Shown here: piece by piece, positions 6,546-11,598 of the stretch | Layout of the letters: every line of letters begins with the position of its first letter | Position numbering within the stretch: the first letter of the stretch is position 1 | NCBI GenBank assembly: GCA_016187105.1 | Contig: JACPKK010000028.1 | Location: forward strand, 1 to 11,869 | DNA: 11,869 nucleotides | Reading direction: 5' to 3' | DNA from: Candidatus Curtissbacteria bacterium | GTDB lineage: Bacteria; Patescibacteriota; Microgenomatia; Curtissbacterales; GWA2-41-24 | The notes under the pieces: model-generated | Told to the model about the DNA's origin: nothing | Databases searched by the model: none | The model's input: only the letters and a program-made list of their open reading frames with translations | Translations under genes and position numbers: made by a program

Positions 6546-7106
6546 TTAAACTTGGAAATAATTGCGCAGGAGATTTTGCTTGTCCATGGACTTTACTTCC
6601 ATGTAAGTAATATAGTTTGCAACGCCAAAATTATGTTTTAAGAAGTCTACCTGTTCCTTACAATGGAACGGGTGTACAAAAACGCTCTTTTGAAGCGGAA
6701 AAAAGTTAAGCCTTTTCAAATGGTGGCGCAATAGGTTACGGGCTTTCTTTTGGCCTTCCGGAATGTCGAAAATTACTACACGCCAAACGTTGTCCCATAT
6801 AGCCGGTTTTTCAATTTTCATTGTTTCGAGCTGGTAAGTTAAGGCTTTTTGTTTGCCAGAATCTGTTATGGTAATGGTTATTTCACCATCCGGTTTTTCT
6901 GAAATGGTAAGGAGATCTTGTCTCTCGAGCTTGCGAATAACTCTTTTGACGTAATCATGTTTCTTTTTATCATCAGCGAAATATTTGATGATATAGCCGA
7001 GAGAAGGGAAGACAAGTATTGTGCCAAAGAGGGCACTGACTGCTAAAGTAGCAAAAATACTTTTTGCAAGTGTTGAATTATCAATTCTTTTAAGTTTTGT
7101 TCTCAT
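6546..7106 (-). CDS. Orphan protein: hydrophobic N-terminus, winged helix, Cas2-like domain (PaaX-type)
   Basis: From ATG 7106 the product has 186 aa. Residues 12-40 are strongly hydrophobic (LAKSIFATLAVSALFGT and on), either a membrane helix or the buried first helix of an HTH. Residues about 44-90 look like a winged helix (DYVKRVIRKLERQDLL, then a beta wing, then TDSGKQKAL). Residues about 104-186 form a ferredoxin-like domain of the PaaX/Cas2 type: WDNVWRVVIFDIPEGQKKARNLLR, LQKSVFVHPF, then YMEVKSMD. The Asp in FDIPE (Asp114) occupies the position of the Cas2 metal-binding Asp. There is no cas1, CRISPR array or other cas gene in the window, so a transcription regulator or RNA/DNA-binding role is more likely than adaptation. 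A TTG at 7121 would add five residues, but the -10 box position favours 7106. Confidence 0.78.
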   Translation of the reverse strand: MRTKLKRIDNSTLAKSIFATLAVSALFGTILVFPSLGYIIKYFADDKKKHDYVKRVIRKLERQDLLTISEKPDGEITITITDSGKQKALTYQLETMKIEKPAIWDNVWRVVIFDIPEGQKKARNLLRHHLKRLNFFPLQKSVFVHPFHCKEQVDFLKHNFGVANYITYMEVKSMDKQNLLRNYFQV

Positions 7107-7112
7107 TAAAAA

Positions 7113-7118
7113 TTTATA
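7113..7118 (-). promoter_or_regulatory. -10 box of the Cas2-like gene, leaderless spacing
   Basis: TATAAA is followed by TTTTTA and then ATG 7106, the same 6-base spacing as in the phosphatase gene. No good -35 lies 16-18 bases upstream (TTGTCC is 21 away), so an activator bound at the palindrome element at 7150-7175 may be needed. Confidence 0.5.
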
Positions 7119-7149
7119 CAAACAATACTACATAACTACGGACAAAATC

Positions 7150-7175
7150 AAACGATCGTTTCAAAATGTCTGGAG
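7150..7175 (-). promoter_or_regulatory. ACGATCGT palindrome element, copy 2
   Basis: On the minus strand it reads CTCCAGACATTTTG, then AAACGATCGTTT. AACGATCGTT is a perfect 10-bp palindrome. It lies about 32 bases upstream of the -10 box of the Cas2-like gene, similar to the 37 bases at copy 1. Confidence 0.5.
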
Positions 7176-7230
7176 AGATAGTTGAATATCCTCTTCGACC
7201 AAGATGTCTAAATGAATGATCAATTTAAGA

Positions 7231-7330
7231 TGAGCGAAGCGAATGGGGGCCGCAAAAAAGGAGGTTAAGCTTCTAGACTAGTACTGGAAGACTGCTGGCC
7301 GAGGAGCCAAAGGACCGCTTCTTTTTTTAG
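7231..7330 (-). pseudogene. Duplicated 3' end of the HTH gene (copy A)
   Basis: Minus-strand codons 7327-7268 encode KKEAVLWLLGQQSSSTSLEA and stop at TAA (7265-7267). This is identical to the last 20 residues of the HTH gene at 7377-7586. Fourteen of 20 codons differ between the copies and every difference is synonymous. Upstream of the Lys codons the homology ends (CTA instead of TAT), so no HTH is left. The 3' flank, with TTTTTTGCGG and the GCTTCGCTCA word, is also shared, so the repeated unit includes the region downstream of the gene. Confidence 0.7.
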
Positions 7331-7338
7331 GCCTGGAC

Positions 7339-7441
7339 TGAACGAAGTGAAGGAAGCCCGCAAAAAAGAGGAAGTTTTATGCTTCTAAGCTAGTGCTTGA
7401 GGACTGTTGTCCCAATAGCCATAAAACTGCCTCTTTTTTAT
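7339..7441 (-). terminator. 3'-end repeat copy B with terminator-like hairpin
   Basis: AAAAAAGAGGAAGTTTTAT (7364-7382) is nearly the reverse complement of ATAAAACTGCCTCTTTTTT (about 7421-7439). On the minus strand this is a long stem that starts inside the coding codons KKEAVL and ends in T6. The block from 7339 is homologous to copy A (7231-7330). Confidence 0.55.
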
Positions 7442-7586
7442 AACGCCGGTCTCCACGGGAGTTGATGCGGATTGCCGGAAGCTTACCGCGTTTGCCCCAG
7501 CGCTTGATGGTAAGAGGAGCAACACGCAAAATCTTTGCGACTTCTTTTACGGTTAATAAATCCGGCCAATCGTCTCCAAGAGCCAT
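7377..7586 (-). CDS. Excisionase/MerR-type small HTH protein
   Basis: This 69-aa protein is almost entirely one helix-turn-helix of the excisionase-like (HTH_17) type: LLTVKEVAKILRVAPLTIKRWGKRGKLPAIRI (residues 10-41), then a wing GDRRYKKEAVLWLL (45-58), then a polar tail QQSSSTSLEA. Such proteins bind DNA as regulators or recombination directionality factors; no integrase or phage gene is nearby, so regulation is more likely. ATG 7586 fits the domain start (DWPDLLTV). No SD precedes it; four TAGAGTT-type heptamers do. The final codons and the 3' flank form an 18-19-bp inverted repeat ending in T6 (about 7364-7441), likely the terminator. Confidence 0.8.
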   Translation of the reverse strand: MALGDDWPDLLTVKEVAKILRVAPLTIKRWGKRGKLPAIRINSRGDRRYKKEAVLWLLGQQSSSTSLEA

Positions 7587-7589
7587 TTG

Positions 7590-7620
7590 TAGAGTTTAGA
7601 GGTTAGAGTTAAGAGTTAAG
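7590..7620 (-). repeat. TAGAGTT heptamer array upstream of the HTH gene
   Basis: Four tandem heptamers (TAGAGTT, TAGAGGT, TAGAGTT, AAGAGTT on +) end 3 bases before ATG 7586. The same family, also ending in AAGAGTT, lies before rplK (11575-11595). Confidence 0.65.
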
Positions 7621-7657
7621 AAAATTTAACGACTTAACTAATTCCTTTCCGTACTCA

Positions 7658-7686
7658 TGTATATCATCGGCGAAAGCGCGGGTCAA
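7658..7686 (-). promoter_or_regulatory. sigma70 promoter of the HTH gene
   Basis: TTGACC (7681-7686), an exact 17-bp spacer and TATACA (7658-7663). The transcript would begin near 7651, leaving a leader of about 65 bases that carries the heptamer array. Confidence 0.6.
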
Positions 7687-7857
7687 CCCCCCAAAACTTA
7701 CTTTTCTCCTTTAGTATTATTCCCTCGGCTTCGCTCAGGGTAAACATACACGGCTCAAAGTGCGTTTTTTGTCGGGCAAGGGGGGGGCAAAGTGGGAGCG
7801 GTTTTTGATGCCACCAAGCAAACCTTGAGAATGAAAGGCTTATTTTGGAGAATCGAA
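7687..7857. other. Region after rplL: dispersed repeat and G8 run
   Basis: No gene is seen. It has a CTCGGCTTCGCTCAGGGTAAA word (within 7723-7744) of the same family as 2069-2091 but in the opposite orientation, a run of eight G near 7780-7787, and a weak minus-strand hairpin (AAGCCTT/AAGGTTT, about 7822-7843) after rplL with no U-run. Confidence 0.45.
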
Positions 7858-8403
7858 TTACTTCAGCTCTACTTTTGCACCCGCAGCTTCGAGTTTTGTT
7901 TTCGCCTCGTTGGCGTTTTCTTTATTAGCGCCTTCCAGAATATTTTTTGGCGGCGCGTCGACTAAGTCTTTGGCCTCTTTAAGGCCTAAAGTCGGGACGA
8001 GTTCGCGCACCACTTTAATGACGGAAATTTTGTTGGCGCCGGAATCGGCAAGGACAACATTGAAGGTTGTCTGGCCTAGGTCGGCGGCTTCGGCAGGGCC
8101 TGCGGCGGCGGCCGGAGCAAGGGCCGCGGCGGCCGATGCGCTGACTCCGAATTTGTCCTCGAGCGCGTGAACCAGTTCGGAAAGTTCCAGAACGGAGAGC
8201 TTTTCGATTTGCCCCATTAGGTCTTCGAGCTTTTTGGAAACGGCCTTTTGGCTTTTAGGCTCTTTGGTTGTTAGGTTTTTAGGTTCCTCGGCTTTTGGCT
8301 CTTCAGCACTTCCACTTTGGTCAGTGTCTGCGACTGGAGTTTCCTCGGTCGGAGCTGCTGTTGCTTTTTCTGTTTGTGCTTGGTCGTTTTGATCGTCTTG
8401 CAT
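7858..8403 (-). CDS. rplL: Ribosomal protein L7/L12 with N-terminal extension
   Basis: L7/L12 forms the flexible stalk of the 50S subunit that recruits translation GTPases. The protein has 181 aa against the usual 120-130. The dimerisation domain is [29 protein letters not shown] (59-87), the Ala/Pro hinge follows, and the C-terminal domain begins about 110 with [31 protein letters not shown] and ends AGAKVELK. Residues 1-58 are an extra low-complexity part, acidic then Lys-rich ([20 protein letters not shown]). The start is decided by a strong GGGAGGTGA (8411-8420) 8 bases before ATG 8403; no such site precedes an internal Met. It lies 21 bases after rplJ and is co-transcribed. The PKxLxTKxPKxQK part recurs in L1. 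Confidence 0.96.
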   Translation of the reverse strand: MQDDQNDQAQTEKATAAPTEETPVADTDQSGSAEEPKAEEPKNLTTKEPKSQKAVSKKLEDLMGQIEKLSVLELSELVHALEDKFGVSASAAAALAPAAAAGPAEAADLGQTTFNVVLADSGANKISVIKVVRELVPTLGLKEAKDLVDAPPKNILEGANKENANEAKTKLEAAGAKVELK

Positions 8404-8424
8404 TTATTTTTTCACCTCCCTTTA

Positions 8425-8964
8425 TTAACTTTGTTTTTTAGATATCTCGCTTAAAACAACGGCTAAGTTTCTGATATTGGCTTGAAGCACATTGACGATT
8501 CCGCGAATAGGTGATGCTAGGGCGCCCACAACTTTGGCCTGAAGCTCGGCGCGGGAGGGAATTTTGGCAAGCGAATCGATGCCGATTGCATCTAAAAAGT
8601 CTTTGCCAAAAAAGCCGAACTTGAATTTGGGAATGCCGCCCGTTGTTTTGGCGGTTTCGGCAACGGTTTTGATGGCGCCGATTTCGTCGTCGTAGGAAAA
8701 AACGGTGGCGGCGGGACCAGTTAGAAAGTTGATGGTAAATGGTAAATGGTTAATAGATAGAGCACGTTTCATCAGAGTGTTTTTGGCAACAATAAGTTCA
8801 CCGCCGGCCAGCTTGACCTTGCTTCGCAGGTCGTTAATTTGGTTGACGTTTAGGCCCTGATAGTCGACGAAGGCCATAGTTTTGGCGCGCATTACTTTTT
8901 CGGCCAAAGATTGGACGGTTTCGATTTTAGTGTCTCGAGCGGATAGTTTCTTATGTTTGTCCAT
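8425..8964 (-). CDS. rplJ: Ribosomal protein L10
   Basis: L10 anchors L7/L12 dimers to the 50S subunit and autoregulates its operon through an mRNA leader. From ATG 8964 the product has 179 aa, normal for the family: KIETVQSLAEKVMRAKTMAFVDYQGL, INDLRSKVKLAGGELIVAKNTLMKRAL, GPAATVFS, then the L7/L12-binding C-terminal helix (ALASPIRGIVNVLQANIRNLAVVLSEI). The open frame extends to a TTG at 9066, but that part crosses the attenuator hairpin and is not L10-like. No SD precedes ATG 8964. A heptamer repeat (AATGGTA-type, 8732-8755) encodes the loop INHLPFTINFL without changing length against L10 of other bacteria. Confidence 0.95.
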   Translation of the reverse strand: MDKHKKLSARDTKIETVQSLAEKVMRAKTMAFVDYQGLNVNQINDLRSKVKLAGGELIVAKNTLMKRALSINHLPFTINFLTGPAATVFSYDDEIGAIKTVAETAKTTGGIPKFKFGFFGKDFLDAIGIDSLAKIPSRAELQAKVVGALASPIRGIVNVLQANIRNLAVVLSEISKKQS

Positions 8965-9049
8965 TTTTAAAATTGGCCAAAGCCCTTCTTCGCCAAGGCT
9001 ACGAAAGGTATAAGCAAAGCTTGCAGTCCTTGACTTCGTCTGCGGGCCT

Positions 9050-9074
9050 AAAAAAAAGCACTTCAAAGAAGTGC
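9050..9074 (-). terminator. Attenuator terminator in the rplJ leader
   Basis: GCACTTC-TTT-GAAGTGC followed by eight T on the minus strand (stem 9058-9064 and 9068-9074, T-run 9050-9057) is a textbook intrinsic terminator. It sits inside the leader, about 85 bases before rplJ. Confidence 0.85.
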
Positions 9075-9195
9075 CAGGAGAAGTAAGGAAAGTTTTTCTT
9101 CCACCTTCGCTTGCGCTTCGGCGGACTTCGCCTGCGTAGGTAGTTAATTAAGTGGTTCGACTGACTCACCACGCCTACGGTCTTTGGAACTTTCC
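9075..9195 (-). ncRNA. L10-type ribosomal protein leader
   Basis: The region between the promoter and the attenuator folds into nested helices: CGTAGG (9174-9179) with CCTACG (9135-9140), GTGGT (9168-9172) with ACCAC (9152-9156), and a closing GGAAAGTT (9188-9195) with AACTTTCC (9087-9094). The words GACCGTAGG, TTAATTAA and CTACGCAGGCG resemble the known L10 leader, in which L10 bound to L7/L12 represses its own operon. The closing helix lies just before the terminator hairpin, as expected for attenuation. Confidence 0.7.
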
Positions 9196-9197
9196 GA

Positions 9198-9227
9198 AAT
9201 ATATCAGGTAGAACTTGCTTTTGTCAA
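9198..9227 (-). promoter_or_regulatory. rplJ-rplL promoter
   Basis: TTGACA (9222-9227), an 18-bp spacer and TATATT (9198-9203; GATATA one register over also fits). It overlaps the last codons of the preceding 161-aa gene, so rplJL has its own start of transcription. Confidence 0.7.
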
Positions 9228-9689
9228 TTGGGGCTTGGGGGCGGGTGCTGGGGCATTTCTAAATCTCTCTAAACTTAGGTTTATGGCAGCTAAAATTTGG
9301 GTATCGGGAACATTTTCAAGCCCGCCTTTTTCGATAACAATGGTGTTTGTTGATCTGTGATAAGTGAGCGCAACGTTAACTTTTCCCCCGGCGACAACCA
9401 CATTATTAAACTGTATTCTTTCGTAGTTGGGAGTTTTGGTGCCGTCCTCAAATTTTGTTTCCAGCTCGCTGGTTCTTACGCCTTCTAAATCGGGTTCTTG
9501 AGAGGTTGGAAGCTGGAGTGTGACGTCAGAGATAGTCGGTGTGGTGTGGAAAATCAGCCTTCGTAATTTACTACCACGGTGTTTAGAAACACCTCTCTCA
9601 TCCAAGATTTTTCCGGCTTCCTCCATGAGGTCGCGGGATTCCTGCTCGGTTGTTTCTTGTAAGACTGGGCCTTCCGGAGATTTATCCAC
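9204..9689 (-). CDS. Hypothetical protein, 161 aa, between rplA and rplJ
   Basis: I do not recognise this protein. It has an acidic N-terminal helix (ETTEQESRDLMEEAGKILDERG, about 13-34), a short basic patch (KHRGSKLRRL, 36-45), then a probably beta-rich part (ISDVTLQLP; FNNVVVAGGKVNVALTYHRSTNTIVIEKGG), a helix (TQILAAINLSLERFRN) and a Pro/Ala tail. There is no signal peptide or membrane segment. The start is GTG 9689; TTGACA (9721-9726), a 16-bp spacer and TAAAAA (9699-9704) give a promoter with an almost absent leader. Its place within the ribosomal cluster but with its own promoter suggests an inserted gene. Confidence 0.7.
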   Translation of the reverse strand: MDKSPEGPVLQETTEQESRDLMEEAGKILDERGVSKHRGSKLRRLIFHTTPTISDVTLQLPTSQEPDLEGVRTSELETKFEDGTKTPNYERIQFNNVVVAGGKVNVALTYHRSTNTIVIEKGGLENVPDTQILAAINLSLERFRNAPAPAPKPQLTKASST

Positions 9690-9698
9690 TATATATAG

Positions 9699-9726
9699 TT
9701 TTTACTATTTCCCAGAACTTTGTCAA
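9699..9726 (-). promoter_or_regulatory. Promoter of the 161-aa gene
   Basis: Perfect -35 TTGACA (9721-9726), a 16-bp spacer and TAAAAA (9699-9704), then CTATATATA and GTG 9689. The 161-aa gene would have little or no leader. Confidence 0.5.
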
Positions 9727-9747
9727 TTTTCTTCATATGAGGGCCAG

Positions 9748-9803
9748 AAAAAAGCCCGAGGACCTGCCTGCCGGCTGGCAGGCAAAAGGTTTCGAGCTTT
9801 TTT
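9748..9803. terminator. Composite terminator with inserted GCCTGCC palindrome
   Basis: The outer arms AAAAAAGC (9748-9755) and GCTTTTTT (9796-9803) enclose ACCT (9762-9765)/AGGT (9787-9790) and the palindrome GCCTGCC (9766-9772)/GGCAGGC (9777-9783). Reading on the minus strand it ends in T6 after the acidic ORF. The inner palindrome looks like a repeat placed inside a terminator. Confidence 0.7.
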
Positions 9804-9818
9804 AGTTACAATCCAATT

Positions 9819-9920
9819 TTACTCTGTTGCGCCTTCCTCTTCTTTTTTTTCTTCTTCGCCTTCTTCTTTGTCTGCGTCGTCTCCGTCAGTTGGGTCTTGA
9901 ACTTTCATGTCGTCATCCAT
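9819..9920 (-). CDS. 33-aa highly acidic small protein
   Basis: The frame runs from ATG 9918-9920 to TAA 9819-9821: MDDDMKVQDPTDGDDADK, then EEGEEEKKEEEGATE. It is preceded by AAGGAGGTGAG, one of the two best Shine-Dalgarno sequences in the window (GGAGG at 9931-9935, ideal spacing), and followed by a composite terminator, so it forms a complete small transcription unit with the promoter at 10043-10070. The peptide carries about eighteen Asp/Glu and would be disordered. It might bind basic ribosomal proteins or the translation machinery, or act as a leader peptide; this is inference from charge and place. Confidence 0.7.
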   Translation of the reverse strand: MDDDMKVQDPTDGDDADKEEGEEEKKEEEGATE

Positions 9921-9958
9921 AATTTTCTCACCTCCTTAATATTTCTTAATATTCCTTC

Positions 9959-10024
9959 CCCCTCAATTTTTTAATTGCCCGCGTCAAATCTCGATTGAGA
10001 TAATGAGGGGATAGTGAGGCGGGC
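9959..10024 (-). ncRNA. Possible pseudoknot leader before the acidic ORF
   Basis: Three pairings can coexist: GCGGGC (10019-10024) with GCCCGC (9977-9982); TGAGGGG (10004-10010) with CCCCTCA (9959-9965); and an inner hairpin with arms 9988-9992 and 9997-10001 closing a 4-base loop. The first two interlock as an H-type pseudoknot. It ends about 22 bases before the SD of the acidic ORF. I do not recognise the class. Confidence 0.45.
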
Positions 10025-10042
10025 TGTTTTTGCTAGGGGAAA

Positions 10043-10070
10043 GGTATCAAAGTGGCACGATATTTGTCAA
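10043..10070 (-). promoter_or_regulatory. Promoter of the acidic ORF
   Basis: A perfect TTGACA (10065-10070), a 16-bp spacer and GATACC (10043-10048). Transcription would begin near 10036, just ahead of the structured leader. Confidence 0.5.
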
Positions 10071-10130
10071 TACCTCAAAAGAATTATTACTAGAGGTCCT
10101 TCGACTCGTCACATGCGACTCGCTCAAGAT

Positions 10131-11024
10131 CTAAAGAGTTGAAACGTCAATTTTGATGCCGGGGCTCATGGTGGATTTGAGTGTTGCTTTTTTGATTTTT
10201 TGGGGGCCGATTGAAAGAACAAGCGCCTTTAAATTTTCTTTTAAGAACTCGGGTTTTTCGGAAAGCTTGCCGAGTTTGGTGTGGATAATTGGAGCTTGCG
10301 GGTCGGTTTGGTACTGGGAGGGGGAAGCGGCGCTTGAATCGATTACCGACAGGGGGTTTTCGGTAATGGTGCCGGATTTCGGGTTGGGCATCATGCCGGC
10401 CGGGCCCAGAATTTTGGCAACTTTGGCAAGTGTCGGCATGAACTTAGGGGCGGCGATGACGCTTGAGAAATCACGCTTAGGTTTTAATTTACCGCTTTCG
10501 ATTTGGCTGATCGTGTCGGCACTCGCCCAGATGACATTTTTAATTTCGGATTTTTTGTCGGCAAAAACGAGATATTTTTTCTCTTTTTTGGGGCCGACGC
10601 TATGCGGGAAATTAACCGAACCGCGCAGGGATTTGACGTTGACGTTAAGATGGATTTCAACGGCCGGGTCGAATTTGGTGTAGGAAGTTTTGGTTAGAAG
10701 CGCCAAAGCTTCGGCGGCAGGATAAAGTTTGTCTTTTTCGATTTTGGCTTTGGCTTCTTTGTATTTTTTGCCGAGATGGTGCTTTTGGTCTTTAGGCTTT
10801 TTGGTCTTTAGGCTTTTGGGTTGGGAAGGTTGGGGAGATTTGGGAGATTGGGGAGATAGAGAGGGCTCGGAGGTTTCTATATCTTTTGGCTCATTTGTAA
10901 CCTTTGTAACTTTTTCTTTTGTTATTTTGTTGACACTTGCCAATTTTTGGGCGTGTTTTTGCGACGCCTTGACTTCCGGCTGTTCACTTGAAAGATCAAT
11001 GATTTTAACCTTTGTTGTTCCCAC
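10131..11024 (-). CDS. rplA: Ribosomal protein L1 with long N-terminal extension
   Basis: L1 builds the mobile stalk at the tRNA exit site. The protein has 297 aa against the usual 225-235. The L1 core begins about residue 84 (LGKKYKEAKAKIEKDKLYPAAEAL) and shows EIHLNVNVK, GSVNFPHSVG, the signature ILGPAGMMPNPKSGTIT, IIHTKLGKL and a C-terminal TMSPGIKIDV. Residues 1-83 are extra: GTTKVKIIDLSSEQPEVK, a Lys/Thr-rich part, a SPQSPKSPQPSQP repeat and PKSLKTKKPKDQK, the latter from a perfect 16-bp tandem duplication (10783-10814). The start is GTG 11024; the frame is closed upstream. AGGAG lies 10 bases upstream, and a stronger AAAGGAGG lies beyond a hairpin. Confidence 0.95.
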   Translation of the reverse strand: MGTTKVKIIDLSSEQPEVKASQKHAQKLASVNKITKEKVTKVTNEPKDIETSEPSLSPQSPKSPQPSQPKSLKTKKPKDQKHHLGKKYKEAKAKIEKDKLYPAAEALALLTKTSYTKFDPAVEIHLNVNVKSLRGSVNFPHSVGPKKEKKYLVFADKKSEIKNVIWASADTISQIESGKLKPKRDFSSVIAAPKFMPTLAKVAKILGPAGMMPNPKSGTITENPLSVIDSSAASPSQYQTDPQAPIIHTKLGKLSEKPEFLKENLKALVLSIGPQKIKKATLKSTMSPGIKIDVSTL

Positions 11025-11027
11025 GTC

Positions 11028-11087
11028 GGAATGGCTCCTGCTTTTTATTTGCTTTCAGCAAATTTACCGCAGTCGCATTCCTCCTTT
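11028..11087 (-). promoter_or_regulatory. Hairpin between strong SD and GTG start of rplA
   Basis: On the minus strand AAAGGAGGA (11079-11087) is followed by a folded insert: GGAATG (11076-11081) with CATTCC (11028-11033), CTGC (11069-11072) with GCAG (11038-11041), and ATTTGCT/AGCAAAT (11057-11063 and 11047-11053). The GTG start lies 3 bases after the stem. When folded, the SD would come to within a few bases of the GTG. A second hairpin, CCAAAATTC/GAATTTTGG (11088-11108), lies upstream. Confidence 0.6.
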
Positions 11088-11137
11088 CCAAAATTCTTTG
11101 AATTTTGGGCTATTTTGAAATTTATTTTAATTATCAT

Positions 11138-11563
11138 TTAATCTGTCGATTCTATGCCCATTGAGCGGGCCGTGCCCTGGACGATTTTAATGGCGGCATC
11201 AAGGTCTTTAGTGTTTAAGTCTTCCATTTTTTCTTCGGCGATTTTTTGGGCTTGGGCGCGTGTCAATTTGCCGACAAAAGTTTTACCCGGCTCGGCGGAG
11301 CCTTTTTCCAAGTTCATGGCCTTTTTGATGAGTTCGGCAACCGGCGGCTTTTTGACGATGAAAGAAAAAGTGCGGTCTTCGTAAACGGTGATGACAACCG
11401 GCAAAATGTTGCCCTTTTGGTCGGCAGTCCTTTCGTTAAAAGATTTAACAAAATCCATGATCGGCAGACCATGCGGACCAAGGGCGGTACCGACGGGAGG
11501 AGCGGCGGTAGCGCTACCGGCGGGGACGTTTAATTTTATGAAAGTTTTTATTTTCTTGGCCAT
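11138..11563 (-). CDS. rplK: Ribosomal protein L11
   Basis: Complete L11 (141 aa, normal length), part of the GTPase-associated centre with 23S rRNA. The N-terminal domain has [31 protein letters not shown] (the Pro-rich switch), then [17 protein letters not shown]. The C-terminal RNA-binding domain has [32 protein letters not shown] and a final [16 protein letters not shown]. It lies 35 bases after nusG in the usual nusG-rplK-rplA order. ATG 11563 has no SD; the gap carries TAGAGTT heptamers instead. Confidence 0.97.
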   Translation of the reverse strand: MAKKIKTFIKLNVPAGSATAAPPVGTALGPHGLPIMDFVKSFNERTADQKGNILPVVITVYEDRTFSFIVKKPPVAELIKKAMNLEKGSAEPGKTFVGKLTRAQAQKIAEEKMEDLNTKDLDAAIKIVQGTARSMGIESTD

Positions 11564-11574
11564 ATTTTAGTTTT

Positions 11575-11595
11575 TAGAGTTTAGAGTCAAGAGTT
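11575..11595 (-). repeat. TAGAGTT heptamers upstream of rplK
   Basis: Three tandem heptamers (TAGAGTT, TAGAGTC, AAGAGTT on +) begin 11 bases before the rplK ATG and belong to the same family as 7590-7620. Confidence 0.6.
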
Positions 11596-11598
11596 TAG

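Noticed and set aside
6546..7106. CRISPR-Cas adaptation locus based on the Cas2-like domain
   Set aside because: There is no cas1, no effector gene and no array of spaced direct repeats; the protein carries a hydrophobic N-terminus and winged helix typical of PaaX-like orphans.
7231..7441. Integron attC site or gene cassette array
   Set aside because: The inverted repeat contains coding codons and ends in a T-run; paired attC core sites are not present and there is no integrase.
8965..9066. N-terminal extension of L10 (TTG start at 9066)
   Set aside because: The frame runs through the attenuator hairpin and its T-run, and the peptide is not L10-like; ATG 8964 gives normal length.
10153..10683. 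176-codon plus-strand frame opposite rplA
   Set aside because: Antisense shadow of the L1 gene; the hydrophobic composition comes from reverse-complemented Lys/Glu codons.
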